From NCBI GenBank assembly GCA_049694275.1, contig JBAVQS010000339.1, positions 1 to 40,897 on the forward strand: DNA of 40,897 nucleotides, in the 5' to 3' direction. Positions 17,144 through 25,599 of this stretch are shown piece by piece. The DNA comes from JBAVQS01 sp049694275. GTDB taxonomy: Bacteria; Chloroflexota; Anaerolineae; UBA4142; SHND01. Positions within the stretch are counted from its first letter, which is position 1. Every line of letters begins with the position of its first letter. A program made the translations under genes and the position numbers. The notes below the pieces were generated by a model that did no database searches, was not told where the DNA came from, and saw only the letters and a list, made by a program, of their open reading frames with translations.

Positions 17144-17189
17144 TCGCAAATAGGCGTCGCGTCACCGCGGCTTGCGTGGTGATTTCTCA

Positions 17190-17302
17190 CAATCGCCAGA
17201 TTCCGTTCGCGCTAGCGAGATTCTCCCCAAGGGGCTCTATACGGCTCATTGCATTCGGAATGACAAACCGATTTGCGACCTGTGACCTGTGGCCTGCGTC
17301 CC
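17190..17302. repeat. Repeat-derived intergenic sequence (TTCGGAATGAC and GACCTGTGACCTG types)
   Basis: The gap between apt and the kinase gene holds a segment ending CATTGCATTCGGAATGAC and then tandem GACCTGTGACCTGTGGCCTG words at 17277-17296. The latter recur at 30750-30824, 36300-36340 and 38940-38990. No gene is visible here. Confidence 0.6.
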
Positions 17303-17854
17303 CTATCCGGTAAAGACCGGCAGATGACCGAGGGCGACGATGTTCTTCCACTGGGCGCGCTCGCCTTCCGTAAAGACCGCCGCTTCGGCCACGACGCTGG
17401 CCCCCGCCTTGTCCATCAAGAGACGCATCCCTTGCAGAGTGCTGCCCGTGCTGATGACATCGTCGACCAGGATCACGCGCTTGCCATTGAGGAGCTGCTG
17501 GTCCTTTTCATCTAGGAAGAGGGTCTGCGGTTTGCCGGTCGTGATCGAGAGGGTTTCAGCGCTCAGGGCCTGACCCATGTATGGCTTGAAATCCTTGCGG
17601 AGGATGACCCAGGCCTTACCGGTGAGCAGCGCGAGGTGATAGATGAGGGGGATGCTTTTCGTCTCGGCGGTCACCAGTACATCCGCCTCGACATCCTTGA
17701 GCCGTTCAGCCAAACCCTGCGCCGCCGCTGTAATGATCTCGGTATCGCCCAGGAGATTAAAGACGGCGATGCGAATCTGCGGGGCGACCGCAAAGAGCGG
17801 CAGTTCCCGCGTCACGCCCTGGATCGTGACGGTGTAGGTTTCACGATTTGCCAT
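17303..17854 (-). CDS. apt: Adenine phosphoribosyltransferase-type enzyme
   Basis: Purine salvage: adenine plus PRPP gives AMP. The 183-residue protein contains the PRPP-binding loop RVILVDDVISTGSTLQG and the upstream segments VLVTAETKSIPLIYHLAL and WVILRKDFKPYMG, the latter resembling the adenine-recognising region of Apt proteins. AAGGAG lies 8 nt before the ATG at 17854; the open frame further upstream runs through a repeat and is not used. Related xanthine enzymes share this fold, so base specificity is inferred. Confidence 0.85.
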   Translation of the reverse strand: MANRETYTVTIQGVTRELPLFAVAPQIRIAVFNLLGDTEIITAAAQGLAERLKDVEADVLVTAETKSIPLIYHLALLTGKAWVILRKDFKPYMGQALSAETLSITTGKPQTLFLDEKDQQLLNGKRVILVDDVISTGSTLQGMRLLMDKAGASVVAEAAVFTEGERAQWKNIVALGHLPVFTG

Positions 17855-17885
17855 ATCCACGCTCCTTTTGAAGATGCAAAACCCG

Positions 17886-17909
17886 GTAGACATTCCGGTA
17901 GAACGTCTC
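17886..17909. repeat. Relative of the hutI palindromic repeat
   Basis: GTAGACATTCCGGTAGAACG followed by TCTC shares the core TTCCGGTAGAACG and outer GTAGA/TCTC with the element inside hutI at 6984-7012. Here it lies in the 70-bp gap between the MFS gene and apt. Confidence 0.65.
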
Positions 17910-17924
17910 GCCCGGCGCATCCGG

Positions 17925-19118
17925 TTATGATGAATGAGCCGCATGCGGCTCGCGCACGAAAAGCAGAATGACGCAAAAAGTCAGGACAGAGCCAATCAGG
18001 TTGGCGATAAATGGGACCGCGTAGCCCCAGTGATCGTACAGGAACCCGCCGATAAAGGGAGCGGGAAATCCAATCAGGCCGGTAAAGGCGGTCAGGAGGC
18101 CAAAGACCTCGGCGCGGTTCTCGGCAGGCGCGGCCCTAGCGATATAGGTGTTACGCGCCGGGATCCAGAGCGCAGCGTTGACCGCAAAGAGCACCATCGA
18201 CGCGACAAAGATCTCGAACCGCGTCTGGGTCATCCAGATCAACATCAACGGCGCGCCGCTCGATTCTGAGATCGCCATGATCCATTTGATGCCGCTTTTA
18301 TCGATGATGCGCCCGATGGGCAATTGGAACACGGCCCAGCTTGCGCTCATCACACTCGCCATGATGCCCAACTGGATGGTATCAAAGTGATACTCTTTGC
18401 TAATCAGCCCATAGAGTAGCGCCCAGCCCAGCCCCCAGGAGAACGAGTCCATCGCGCACATCACAAAGAACCCACCCATCCCGGCTGGCGGCCGCCAGGC
18501 GCGCCTGAGCACCTGGGCAAGCCCGCGCCAGTCAATACGCTCGGCAGAGTTCTGGAACGTTTCTTGCAGGTAGCGGGCAATCAGCACAAACGCCACGCAC
18601 TCGGCGCCCAGGGCCACCACAAAGCCCGGCGCATAGCCAGCCCGGTCGGCCAGGTAGCCTGCCACAAGGGGGGCAAGGATGCCGGGCAGGATGTTGGCAA
18701 ACATGACCAGGCTAAATGCGCTCGCCTGTCGGCCGGCCCGCACCGATTCGCCGGTGAGCGCGCTGGCAATCGGGCGCGAGACAGCGGCCAGCCCGGCCAG
18801 GAAGATGCCCGGCACGACGAGAAACACCCACCCCGCCCAGCCCGCCAGCGCATAGAGCACGTACGACGCCATCAGGGCGAGGCTTCCGCCCAGCATGAGC
18901 CACTTGCGCCCCCGCCGGTCGGCGAACCACCCGCCGATGGGCGAAATGATCGTCGGAATGATGCCATTCCAACCGCCGATGCTCGTCAACAGCCCGAGGA
19001 CCGAGACCGGCACGCCAAAGCTCAAAATGAACGGCTGCCAGATGACATTGACAATACTCGTTTCGAGCCCGTTCAAAAAATAACTCGCGACGACCACAAA
19101 GAGATTGCGGTTTTTCAT
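17925..19118 (-). CDS. Major facilitator superfamily transporter
   Basis: The 397-residue protein has about twelve membrane segments. The loop between helices 2 and 3 reads GGWFADRRGRKWLM, the classic MFS motif GxxxDRxGR. Multidrug-type MFS proteins look similar and the substrate cannot be told. Its start overlaps the stop of the GlpD-like gene as ATGA, so the two are translated together. This coupling suggests that the substrate is linked to the neighbouring FAD-dependent dehydrogenase (glycerol phosphate or a related hydroxy compound), but this is inference. Confidence 0.88.
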   Translation of the reverse strand: MKNRNLFVVVASYFLNGLETSIVNVIWQPFILSFGVPVSVLGLLTSIGGWNGIIPTIISPIGGWFADRRGRKWLMLGGSLALMASYVLYALAGWAGWVFLVVPGIFLAGLAAVSRPIASALTGESVRAGRQASAFSLVMFANILPGILAPLVAGYLADRAGYAPGFVVALGAECVAFVLIARYLQETFQNSAERIDWRGLAQVLRRAWRPPAGMGGFFVMCAMDSFSWGLGWALLYGLISKEYHFDTIQLGIMASVMSASWAVFQLPIGRIIDKSGIKWIMAISESSGAPLMLIWMTQTRFEIFVASMVLFAVNAALWIPARNTYIARAAPAENRAEVFGLLTAFTGLIGFPAPFIGGFLYDHWGYAVPFIANLIGSVLTFCVILLFVREPHAAHSS

Positions 19119-20800
19119 CCGTGCAACGCCTGGCGATTCATCGCGACCGCCTGGTCATAGACCATAATCTGGTGATCGATATCGGGATCGAGCCAATCGA
19201 CCAGGCGCGACATGTAGCGCCCCACCTCCTGGGCCGCCTCAACAGCGCCATCGGGCACCTGATGAAAGAGGTCGAGCCGGCGCATCATGATGTCGTCCAC
19301 GGTAATCGCCATCTCGTGCTCGATCGCGTGGGGCACCTCCGCCCAGAGATACGGGAACCCGTCGACGATCGGGGCGCGCAGTTTGCTATCGCCCCGGATA
19401 TAGTCGAGCACGCGGCCTTGCCGCACTCCATACGTTCGCGCAAAATAGTCGCGGGTCGCCTGCGGCAGTGAGTCCAGAGTTTCGCTTTGAGCGCGTGTCA
19501 AGACCTCGCCTTTGCCGCTCCATTCGAGCAAGGGCAGGCGCGCGCTCTGGCTCGAATGCGCCGGTCGCACCCCGAAATCACGCCGGAGAATCTTATCCAA
19601 CCTAACCACCAGGTCTTGGGCCATCACACGATGGATCGTGAATCGCCCGCCTGCAATATTCACCAACCCGCTGGGCGTCACCCAGATATCATAGTCGCGG
19701 GCCAGCATCGGCAAGGAACCGTACGCCTCCGGCGCCAGGTGCGGCCAAACGCCAGCATAGGTGCTGACCACATCCGACAGTCCCAACTGGAGACGCGGAA
19801 ACTCGGCGTTGACTGCGCCGAGAATATAATCTACATCTTCCGGCGTCGCGTGCACCTGGTCCAAGTCACCCGTATATTCGGAAGCGGTGGTGCCGATGAG
19901 CGTATAGCCGCCATCGCGCGGCATGACATACATCAGGTGCCCGTCGTTCGGGACGACAAAGCTGATGACCTGCTGAACTGGAAAACGCGCGTGCGGAATG
20001 ACCAGGTGCACGCCTTTGGCGGTCAGCCAGCGCGGCTTGTAGCGCGGGTCGTCCAGGGCGAGGACCAGTTCCGCCCAGGGCCCGGCGGCATTCACCACGA
20101 CCCGCGCCCGGATGCTCACATATTCGTTTGCGACGAGGTCGTGGCCGAGAACACCGTCGATGCGCTTGCCTGCGCTGCGCAGCAATTCGACGATCTGAAA
20201 GTGATTGACAATCACTGCGCCGTGGCGATACGCCGCGCGAACCGTTTCAAGGGTCAGGCGGGCGTCATCCATCTGCGCCTCGAAATACTCCCCTCCCCCG
20301 GCGATCTGCGCGGCATCGAGCTCGGGCGCCGCCGCCGTCGTCTGCGCTGCCGTCAACATGTGGTGGCGCCGGCCGATGCCCAAAAACGCCAGGGCATCAT
20401 AGGCCCACAAACCCTGATTGACCCGTTCGGGGGCATACGGCCCATTCCGGTGAATCGGATAGAGAAACGGCATCGGCCAGGTCAACGTTGGCGCCATGCG
20501 CAAGAGGCGATCCCGTTCCAGCCCCGCCTGATACATTTGTGGGAGCTGCAGGTTCTCGAGATGGCGAATGCTCGACTGGAGGAGCTTGGACGACTGTGAG
20601 CTGCTGCCGCTGGCAAAATCGTTCTTTTCCACGAGCGCGACCTTGTACCCCCGCAGGACTGCCTCGCGCGCGATCCCGGCTCCGACAATGCCGCCGCCGA
20701 TCACGACCACGTCAAATAGCTCGGCGCGCAGGCGCGCGAGATTATAGGCGCGGGTGCGCTGGGAAAACTCGGAACGGGAGGCCAGAATCTGTCGAGCCAT
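19115..20800 (-). CDS. GlpD-family FAD-dependent dehydrogenase (glycerol-3-phosphate dehydrogenase-like)
   Basis: Members oxidise sn-glycerol-3-phosphate to dihydroxyacetone phosphate and pass electrons to quinones. The 561-residue protein has the FAD-binding FDVVVIGGGIVGAGIAREAV near residue 30, VNAAGPWAE in the second FAD region, and the C-terminal DUF/DAO_C helical domain. Where most GlpD proteins read SSKLxHGGxRYL after the FAD loop, this one reads SSKLLQSSIRHLE, replacing the His-Gly-Gly; the substrate may therefore differ. The start is ATG 20800, 13 nt after a TATAAT. It is divergent from lon and coupled to the MFS gene. Confidence 0.85.
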   Translation of the reverse strand: MARQILASRSEFSQRTRAYNLARLRAELFDVVVIGGGIVGAGIAREAVLRGYKVALVEKNDFASGSSSQSSKLLQSSIRHLENLQLPQMYQAGLERDRLLRMAPTLTWPMPFLYPIHRNGPYAPERVNQGLWAYDALAFLGIGRRHHMLTAAQTTAAAPELDAAQIAGGGEYFEAQMDDARLTLETVRAAYRHGAVIVNHFQIVELLRSAGKRIDGVLGHDLVANEYVSIRARVVVNAAGPWAELVLALDDPRYKPRWLTAKGVHLVIPHARFPVQQVISFVVPNDGHLMYVMPRDGGYTLIGTTASEYTGDLDQVHATPEDVDYILGAVNAEFPRLQLGLSDVVSTYAGVWPHLAPEAYGSLPMLARDYDIWVTPSGLVNIAGGRFTIHRVMAQDLVVRLDKILRRDFGVRPAHSSQSARLPLLEWSGKGEVLTRAQSETLDSLPQATRDYFARTYGVRQGRVLDYIRGDSKLRAPIVDGFPYLWAEVPHAIEHEMAITVDDIMMRRLDLFHQVPDGAVEAAQEVGRYMSRLVDWLDPDIDHQIMVYDQAVAMNRQALHG

Positions 20801-20813
20801 AGACCAAGGGTTG

Positions 20814-20819
20814 ATTATA
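20814..20819 (-). promoter_or_regulatory. -10 box TATAAT of the GlpD-like gene, short leader
   Basis: TATAAT on the minus strand lies 13 nt before the ATG at 20800, leaving a leader of about 6-8 nt without a Shine-Dalgarno site. Confidence 0.6.
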
Positions 20820-20854
20820 CCCGAAAGGGAAACATAATCGAAATTGTGAACCTT

Positions 20855-20883
20855 TTGCAAAAATTTTTTCGGTGTGGTATCAT
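20855..20883 (+). promoter_or_regulatory. lon promoter TTGCAA-17-TATCAT with extended -10
   Basis: The -35 TTGCAA (20855-20860) and -10 TATCAT (20878-20883) have a 17-bp spacer, and TGG precedes the -10. The start point would be near 20890, giving lon a leader of about 60 nt that contains a strong hairpin. No CIRCE or HAIR heat-shock operator was seen. Confidence 0.7.
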
Positions 20884-20900
20884 CGGCAGACAGTTTGCAC

Positions 20901-20926
20901 TGCGCAACCGGCGAACCGGTTGCGCA
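20901..20926 (+). promoter_or_regulatory. Perfect hairpin in the lon 5' leader
   Basis: TGCGCAACCGG and CCGGTTGCGCA form a perfect 11-bp stem with a CGAA loop, 26 nt before the lon ATG. It is not followed by a T run, so it is not a terminator. It could be an operator for a dimeric regulator or an RNA element that affects stability or translation; nothing in the sequence decides between these. Confidence 0.7.
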
Positions 20927-20952
20927 GGCGGCTCACCCAATTGGAGAGTGTA

Positions 20953-23382
20953 ATGCCCAGACGCCGTTTGTCCGTGTCTCCGGAACCGCGGGTTCCGTCC
21001 GATGCGGTTACCTTTGAATTCCCGCTCGTCCCGGTACGCGACACGGTCATTTTTCCGCGCCTCGTGAGCCCGGTGACAGTGAGCCGCGACCGCTCGATTC
21101 GCGCCGTCGAAGATGCCATGCTGCGCGATCAGCGCGTGGTCATCTTTACGCAGCGCGATGCGGCGGTCCAGGATCCGCTTGCGCCGGATCTCTATGGGAT
21201 CGGCACCGAAATGTCGGTCGGCCGCATCTTGCGCATGCCCGACGGCACGACCAGTATGCTCGGCCAGGGCGAAGGGCGCGTCCGCCTGGTCGAGATTACC
21301 CAGACCGACCCCTTTTTGAAAGGCCGCATCGAGCGCATCCCCGAACCGCGCGACCAATCCCTGGCGACCGAGGCGCTCCAGCGCGCAGTCCTCGCGCTGT
21401 TTGAAAAGGTCGTCCACCTCAATGCCAGCCTGCCCGAAGAGGCCTATGTCGCCGCGCTGAATGCAGAAGGGGCCGGCGCGCTGGCCGACATCATCGCTTC
21501 GTCGCTGAACCTGGAGCTTGCTCATCGCCAGGATATCCTCGATACGCTGGCGCCGGTCGAGCGCCTGCAAAAGATATCGATCATGCTCGCCAAAGAGTTG
21601 GACGTGCTGGAACTCCAGAACAAGATTCACAACCAGGTTCAGGAAGAGGTCGACAAGAGCCAGCGTGAATATTACCTGCGCGAGCAGATGCGCGTCATCC
21701 AGCAGGAATTGGGCGAGATGGACCTTGCGCTGCGCGATATTAACGAGCTGCGCCACAAGATCAGCGCGATGGAGATGCCGGACGAGGTGCGAGAAAAGTG
21801 CAACCACGAGCTCGAACGCCTCGCGCAGATGCCGCCCGGCTCGCCCGAAGTGGGCATCATTCGGACCTATCTCGATTGGCTCATCGCGCTTCCCTGGAGC
21901 AAGGCCACGCAAGACAATCTCGACATTATTGCAGCGGCCAAGCTGCTCGACGAACAGCACTACGGGCTCAAGCGGGCCAAAGAGCGCATCCTGGAATATA
22001 TGGCCGTGCGCAAACTGGCGCCGGACAAGATGCGCTCCCCCATTCTCTGCTTTGTCGGCCCGCCGGGGACGGGCAAAACCTCGATGGGGCGGAGCATCGC
22101 CCAAGCGCTGGGCCGGTCCTTTGTCCGCGTATCGCTCGGCGGGATTCGTGACGAGGCCGAAATTCGTGGTCATCGCCGCACCTATATCGGCGCGCTCCCG
22201 GGCCGCGTCATCCAGACCATGCGCCGCGCAGCGACCATCAACCCGGTCTTTATGCTGGACGAGATCGACAAGGTGGGGATGGATTTTCGCGGCGACCCCA
22301 GTTCGGCGCTGCTCGAAGTGCTCGACCCTGAGCAGAATAATGCCTTTAGCGACCATTACCTGGATGTGCCCTACAACCTGTCCAAGGTCATGTTCATCAC
22401 CACCGCCAACCTGCTCGACCCGATTCCGGCGGCGCTACGCGACCGCATGGAGGTCATCGAGTTTCCCGGGTATATTGAGGAAGAAAAGCTCGCCATCGCC
22501 CGAAGCTTTTTGCTCCCGCGTCAAAGGGAAGAGCACGGGCTCAAAAACTCGCCCAGTTTTTCGGACGAGGCGGTCCGGTCGCTGATCCGCGAATACAGCT
22601 ATGAAGCCGGCGTCCGCAACCTCGAACGCGAGATTGCCAATATCTGCCGCAAGATCGCGCGGATGATCGCGGAAGGGAAACGCCCGCCGACGCACGTCAC
22701 GCGCGAATCCCTCGCCCGGTATCTCGGCCCGGCCAAGTTTAGCTATGGCATGGCCGAAGAGCATGACGAGATCGGCGTGGCGACCGGCGTCGCCGTCACA
22801 GACGCCGGCGGCGACACCATGTCGATCGAGGTGACGCTGATGCCCGGCAAAGGCAATTTGATGCTGACCGGTCAACTGGGCGATATCATGCAGGAATCAG
22901 CGCACGCCGCGCTTTCGTATGCGCGCACGAACGCCCTGGCGCTCGGCGTGCGCAACGATTTCGACAAGATCGACATTCATATTCATGTGCCCGAAGGTGC
23001 AATCCCGAAGGACGGCCCCTCCGCGGGCATTACCATGGCGACGGCGCTGATCAGCGCTCTCTCGCGCCGCGCCATTCACAAGGATGTCGGGTTTACGGGC
23101 GAGATCACTCTGCGCGGCCGCGTCCTGCCGATCGGCGGGCTGCGCGACAAGGTGCTCGCCGCCCACCGCGCGGGACTCAAGACCCTCATCGTCCCGAAAA
23201 AGAATAAAAAAGACCTGGTCGAAATACCCAAGCGGGTGCAGCGGGGCCTCAACCTCGTCTTTGTCGAGAGAATGGAAGAGGTGCTGCCGATTGCGCTGGT
23301 GGACCTGCCGGCGCCCCGCCGCAAATCCGGCAAGGTTGCGGGCGCGAGCAAACCGGCGCATCGTCCCGCGCTCAAGCATTGA
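20953..23382 (+). CDS. lon: ATP-dependent protease Lon
   Basis: Cytoplasmic AAA+ serine protease that degrades misfolded and regulatory proteins. The 809-residue protein has the N-terminal LAN domain (FEFPLVPVRDTVIFPRLVSP, about 21-220), a coiled-coil region, Walker A GPPGTGKT (Lys375), Walker B VFMLDEIDK and the C-terminal protease domain. The catalytic Ser690 is in PKDGPSAG and Lys733 in DKVLAAHRAG, 43 residues apart as in E. coli Lon. GGAGAG lies 8 nt before the ATG at 20953; the frame is open upstream but only through the promoter and leader hairpin. A short basic tail rich in Lys, Arg and Ala ends the protein. Confidence 0.98.
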   Translation: MPRRRLSVSPEPRVPSDAVTFEFPLVPVRDTVIFPRLVSPVTVSRDRSIRAVEDAMLRDQRVVIFTQRDAAVQDPLAPDLYGIGTEMSVGRILRMPDGTTSMLGQGEGRVRLVEITQTDPFLKGRIERIPEPRDQSLATEALQRAVLALFEKVVHLNASLPEEAYVAALNAEGAGALADIIASSLNLELAHRQDILDTLAPVERLQKISIMLAKELDVLELQNKIHNQVQEEVDKSQREYYLREQMRVIQQELGEMDLALRDINELRHKISAMEMPDEVREKCNHELERLAQMPPGSPEVGIIRTYLDWLIALPWSKATQDNLDIIAAAKLLDEQHYGLKRAKERILEYMAVRKLAPDKMRSPILCFVGPPGTGKTSMGRSIAQALGRSFVRVSLGGIRDEAEIRGHRRTYIGALPGRVIQTMRRAATINPVFMLDEIDKVGMDFRGDPSSALLEVLDPEQNNAFSDHYLDVPYNLSKVMFITTANLLDPIPAALRDRMEVIEFPGYIEEEKLAIARSFLLPRQREEHGLKNSPSFSDEAVRSLIREYSYEAGVRNLEREIANICRKIARMIAEGKRPPTHVTRESLARYLGPAKFSYGMAEEHDEIGVATGVAVTDAGGDTMSIEVTLMPGKGNLMLTGQLGDIMQESAHAALSYARTNALALGVRNDFDKIDIHIHVPEGAIPKDGPSAGITMATALISALSRRAIHKDVGFTGEITLRGRVLPIGGLRDKVLAAHRAGLKTLIVPKKNKKDLVEIPKRVQRGLNLVFVERMEEVLPIALVDLPAPRRKSGKVAGASKPAHRPALKH

Positions 23383-23419
23383 CGATCCCTTTCGTCATTC
23401 ATCATTCAAGGAGTTTGCA

Positions 23420-23809
23420 TTGATCACCTGTCCAAATTGTGGAAATGCGGTGCCCGCGAACCAGACCTTTTGCGGCAACTGCGGGGCTGATGTTCGCGCG
23501 GCCCGCTCCTATCAACCGGCTCAGAGCGCGCCGCCGCCCAATCCGGCGCCGCAGGCGGAAGGCGCTCCCTACGCCTATGAGTCCAATCCTTACGGGTATA
23601 GCCCGGCGCCTCAACCGCGTCGTCCTTCCAACCTGATTATCTGGGGCGTCGTTGTGGCCGTCGCCCTCATCTGCCTCTGCTGCGGTTTAGGATTTGGCCT
23701 TATAGCGGGGTTATATGTCGAGCCGCTTAGATATTGGATCGGCCCTGGCACCGGTCCCACGCCCGTACCAACACCCACCGGTCTGCTCCAATTCCTGATG
23801 TACGTCTAG
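23420..23809 (+). CDS. Zinc-ribbon membrane protein
   Basis: The 129-residue protein starts at TTG (MITCPNCGNAVPANQTFCGN), with AAGGAG 8 nt upstream. The N-terminus is a zinc ribbon of the CxxC-x11-CxxC type (CPNC ... CGNC). A Pro/Tyr/Ala-rich linker (about 30-75) follows, then one membrane helix (about 78-105, containing CLCC) and a short Pro/Thr-rich tail. Such small zinc-ribbon anchors are common and of unknown function. It lies 37 bp after lon and is probably cotranscribed with it. Confidence 0.85.
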   Translation: MITCPNCGNAVPANQTFCGNCGADVRAARSYQPAQSAPPPNPAPQAEGAPYAYESNPYGYSPAPQPRRPSNLIIWGVVVAVALICLCCGLGFGLIAGLYVEPLRYWIGPGTGPTPVPTPTGLLQFLMYV

Positions 23810-23830
23810 AAATTGGAAAATGGAGGAGGG

Positions 23831-23863
23831 GGGTTAGAGAGTGTGCGCACTGCACTCTAACCC
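23831..23863 (+). promoter_or_regulatory. Intergenic hairpin upstream of the AlbA_2/HATPase regulator
   Basis: GGGTTAGAG (23831-23839) pairs perfectly with CTCTAACCC (23855-23863), and AGTG/CACT within the loop can extend the structure. It ends 18 bp before the TTG start of the next gene and has no T run. It could be an operator, an attenuator or a remnant terminator. Confidence 0.6.
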
Positions 23864-23881
23864 TCAATCCCCAACCTCAAC

Positions 23882-25282
23882 TTGGATAGCTCCGAAATTA
23901 CCCAGCTCTATCAAGAGGGGCAGGGACCGACCGTCGCGTATGAGCTCGAATCCGCGGCCCTGACCCATCTGGCCGAAACGCTGGCGGCGCTTGCAAATAC
24001 CCAGGGCGGTTTTGTCCTCCTCGGCATCGACCCCACCAGCCAGGCCATTAAAGGCGTGCGAGACACTGAAGCCTTGCAGGAAAAGGCGCTCGCCGCGGCT
24101 CTCCGCGCAGACCCCCCGCTCGTCCTCCCCCGCCCTGAGCCAGCCATGCTGGATGGTAAACCGGTGCTCGTCGTGCAGGTGCCAGCCGGCCTGCCCCACG
24201 CCTATGGCTTGCACGGCAAATATATGGCGCGCGATGGGAAAAAGAATCGCGCGCTGGGGCCGCGCCAGTTGCGCCAGCTCTTGCGCGAACGCGGCGATAA
24301 TAACTTTGAAGCCGGGACGCTGCCGGGGGGGACGCTGGACGACCTCGACCGCGAGCGCATCAACGCCTACGCCAGGCTCTTTCTCTCCTCTGAGGGGAAC
24401 CGCCACCGGTGGGAAGAAGCGACGCTCGACTTGCTCTATCGCCGGGGCTGTTTGACCAAAGAGAACAGCCAGTTTCGGCCTACGATTGCCGGACTGTTGC
24501 TCTTTGGGCGCGACCCGCAGCGCCTCTTGCCGAGCGCCGAGGTTTTGCTGGCCCGCTATTCAGGCAAGGAGATGTCCGACCAGTTTGTGCGCGAGACGGC
24601 GCGCGGCCCACTCGCCGAGCAGATTCGCATGGCCGAGGCGTTCATCGTCGCCAACATGCGAAAAGGGGCGCGCATCGGGGAATTGGTGCGCGAGGAAAAG
24701 ACCGAGTACCCCGCCGCCGCGGTGCGCGAAGCAATTGTGAACGCCGTCGCCCATCGCGACTATGCGATTCGCGGCGAAGAGATTCGCGTCCTCATGTTCA
24801 CCGACCGCATCGAGGTCTATTCCCCGGGCCGTCTGCCGGGTCACATTACCGTGGACAATATCGTCGAAGAGCGTTTTGCGCGCAACGAGGTCATCGTCCA
24901 GGTGCTGACCGACCTCGGCTTTGTCGAACGGCTGGGATACGGGATCGACCGCATCATCCGCCTGACGCACGACGCCGGCCTCCCCAAGCCGCGTTTTCTG
25001 GAGACCGCGAACGGGTTCCGGCTCACGCTGCTCGGCGCGGGCGAACAGTTTGCGACTGCGGGACGCGAGCGCGAGCGTTTTCGCGAGGTTCCGTTAAACG
25101 AACGGCAGGAAGCGGCGATCCGGTTTCTCGACAAGAACGGGCGCATCACCAACCGCGACTATCACGAACTGTATCCCGACGTCAGCGAAGAGACGATTCG
25201 CCGCGACCTGGCGGACATGGTCGAAGCCGGATTGCTCTTGAAAATGGGCGACAAGAAGGGGACGTATTACATTCTCAAATAA
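23882..25282 (+). CDS. AlbA_2 (Schlafen AAA_4-like) / HATPase_c_4 transcriptional regulator
   Basis: The 466-residue protein matches the family often named ATP-binding or RecG-like putative transcriptional regulators. The N-terminal AlbA_2 domain (about 5-125) contains LAALANTQGGFVLLGID and ARDGKKNRAL. A HATPase_c_4 region follows, with AVREAIVNAVAHRDY, DRIEVYSPGRLPG and the family-typical GYGIDRII. The C-terminus is a winged helix (about 400-466, ITNRDYHELYPDVSEETIRR then DLADM). The start is TTG at 23882; an in-frame TAA lies 24 bp upstream and no later Met is suitable. Its targets are unknown. Confidence 0.82.
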   Translation: MDSSEITQLYQEGQGPTVAYELESAALTHLAETLAALANTQGGFVLLGIDPTSQAIKGVRDTEALQEKALAAALRADPPLVLPRPEPAMLDGKPVLVVQVPAGLPHAYGLHGKYMARDGKKNRALGPRQLRQLLRERGDNNFEAGTLPGGTLDDLDRERINAYARLFLSSEGNRHRWEEATLDLLYRRGCLTKENSQFRPTIAGLLLFGRDPQRLLPSAEVLLARYSGKEMSDQFVRETARGPLAEQIRMAEAFIVANMRKGARIGELVREEKTEYPAAAVREAIVNAVAHRDYAIRGEEIRVLMFTDRIEVYSPGRLPGHITVDNIVEERFARNEVIVQVLTDLGFVERLGYGIDRIIRLTHDAGLPKPRFLETANGFRLTLLGAGEQFATAGRERERFREVPLNERQEAAIRFLDKNGRITNRDYHELYPDVSEETIRRDLADMVEAGLLLKMGDKKGTYYILK

Positions 25283-25293
25283 CCCGTGAATGC

Positions 25294-25327
25294 AACGCGG
25301 AGGAAGCGTGCTTCCGCCGCGTTTTTT
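25294..25327 (+). terminator. Rho-independent terminator after the AlbA_2/HATPase gene
   Basis: AACGCGG, one mismatch, then GGAAGC pair with GCTTCC and CCGCGTT around a GT turn, followed by TTTTTT. It begins 12 bp after the stop codon. Confidence 0.9.
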
Positions 25328-25529
25328 TCGCCCGCGCGAGTGAGCAACATGTAGCAAAACAGAGCAAGAACTCTTGTTCTATCCTATCCCACACTATCCC
25401 ACATATATCCCACACACAAACTACCAACGCGACCGATTCTATTCCACGGCATCCGGGCGCGGTGAACGTTCACTTGCGCGCATAGGACATCGCTTGCCTA
25501 TCCGGCGCGTCACGTCGCCGACCAGCGCG
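25328..25529. other. Gene-free segment between two terminators
   Basis: I see no convincing gene in this 200-bp stretch. It contains three copies of the word TATCCCACA (about 25385-25413), a perfect 12-bp palindrome GTGAACGTTCAC (25462-25473) and one GAAC-N4-GTTC site (25368-25379). Confidence 0.6.
25368..25379. promoter_or_regulatory. Isolated GAAC-N4-GTTC site (possible LexA box)
   Basis: GAACTCTTGTTC, flanked by A and T to give AGAAC...GTTCT, has the same form as the two sites in the lexA promoter. No gene or promoter clearly uses it, and about 0.6 such sites are expected by chance in a window of this size. Confidence 0.3.
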
Positions 25530-25565
25530 AAAACAAAACCGCGCATCTCTGCGCGGTTTTGTTTT
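25530..25565. terminator. Bidirectional terminator between convergent genes
   Basis: AAAACAAAACCGCGCA and TGCGCGGTTTTGTTTT form a perfect 16-bp stem with a TCTC loop. The A-rich and T-rich outer arms give a U tract in both directions, serving the upstream plus-strand gene and the minus-strand VIT/VWA gene that ends at 25600. Confidence 0.92.
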
Positions 25566-25599
25566 CTTTTCCACTCTCTATCCACAACCTGTCGACAGA

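Noticed and set aside
25380..25420. TATCCCACA repeats as the start of a CRISPR array
   Set aside because: The units are only about 9 bp with irregular short spacing, and there are no cas genes.
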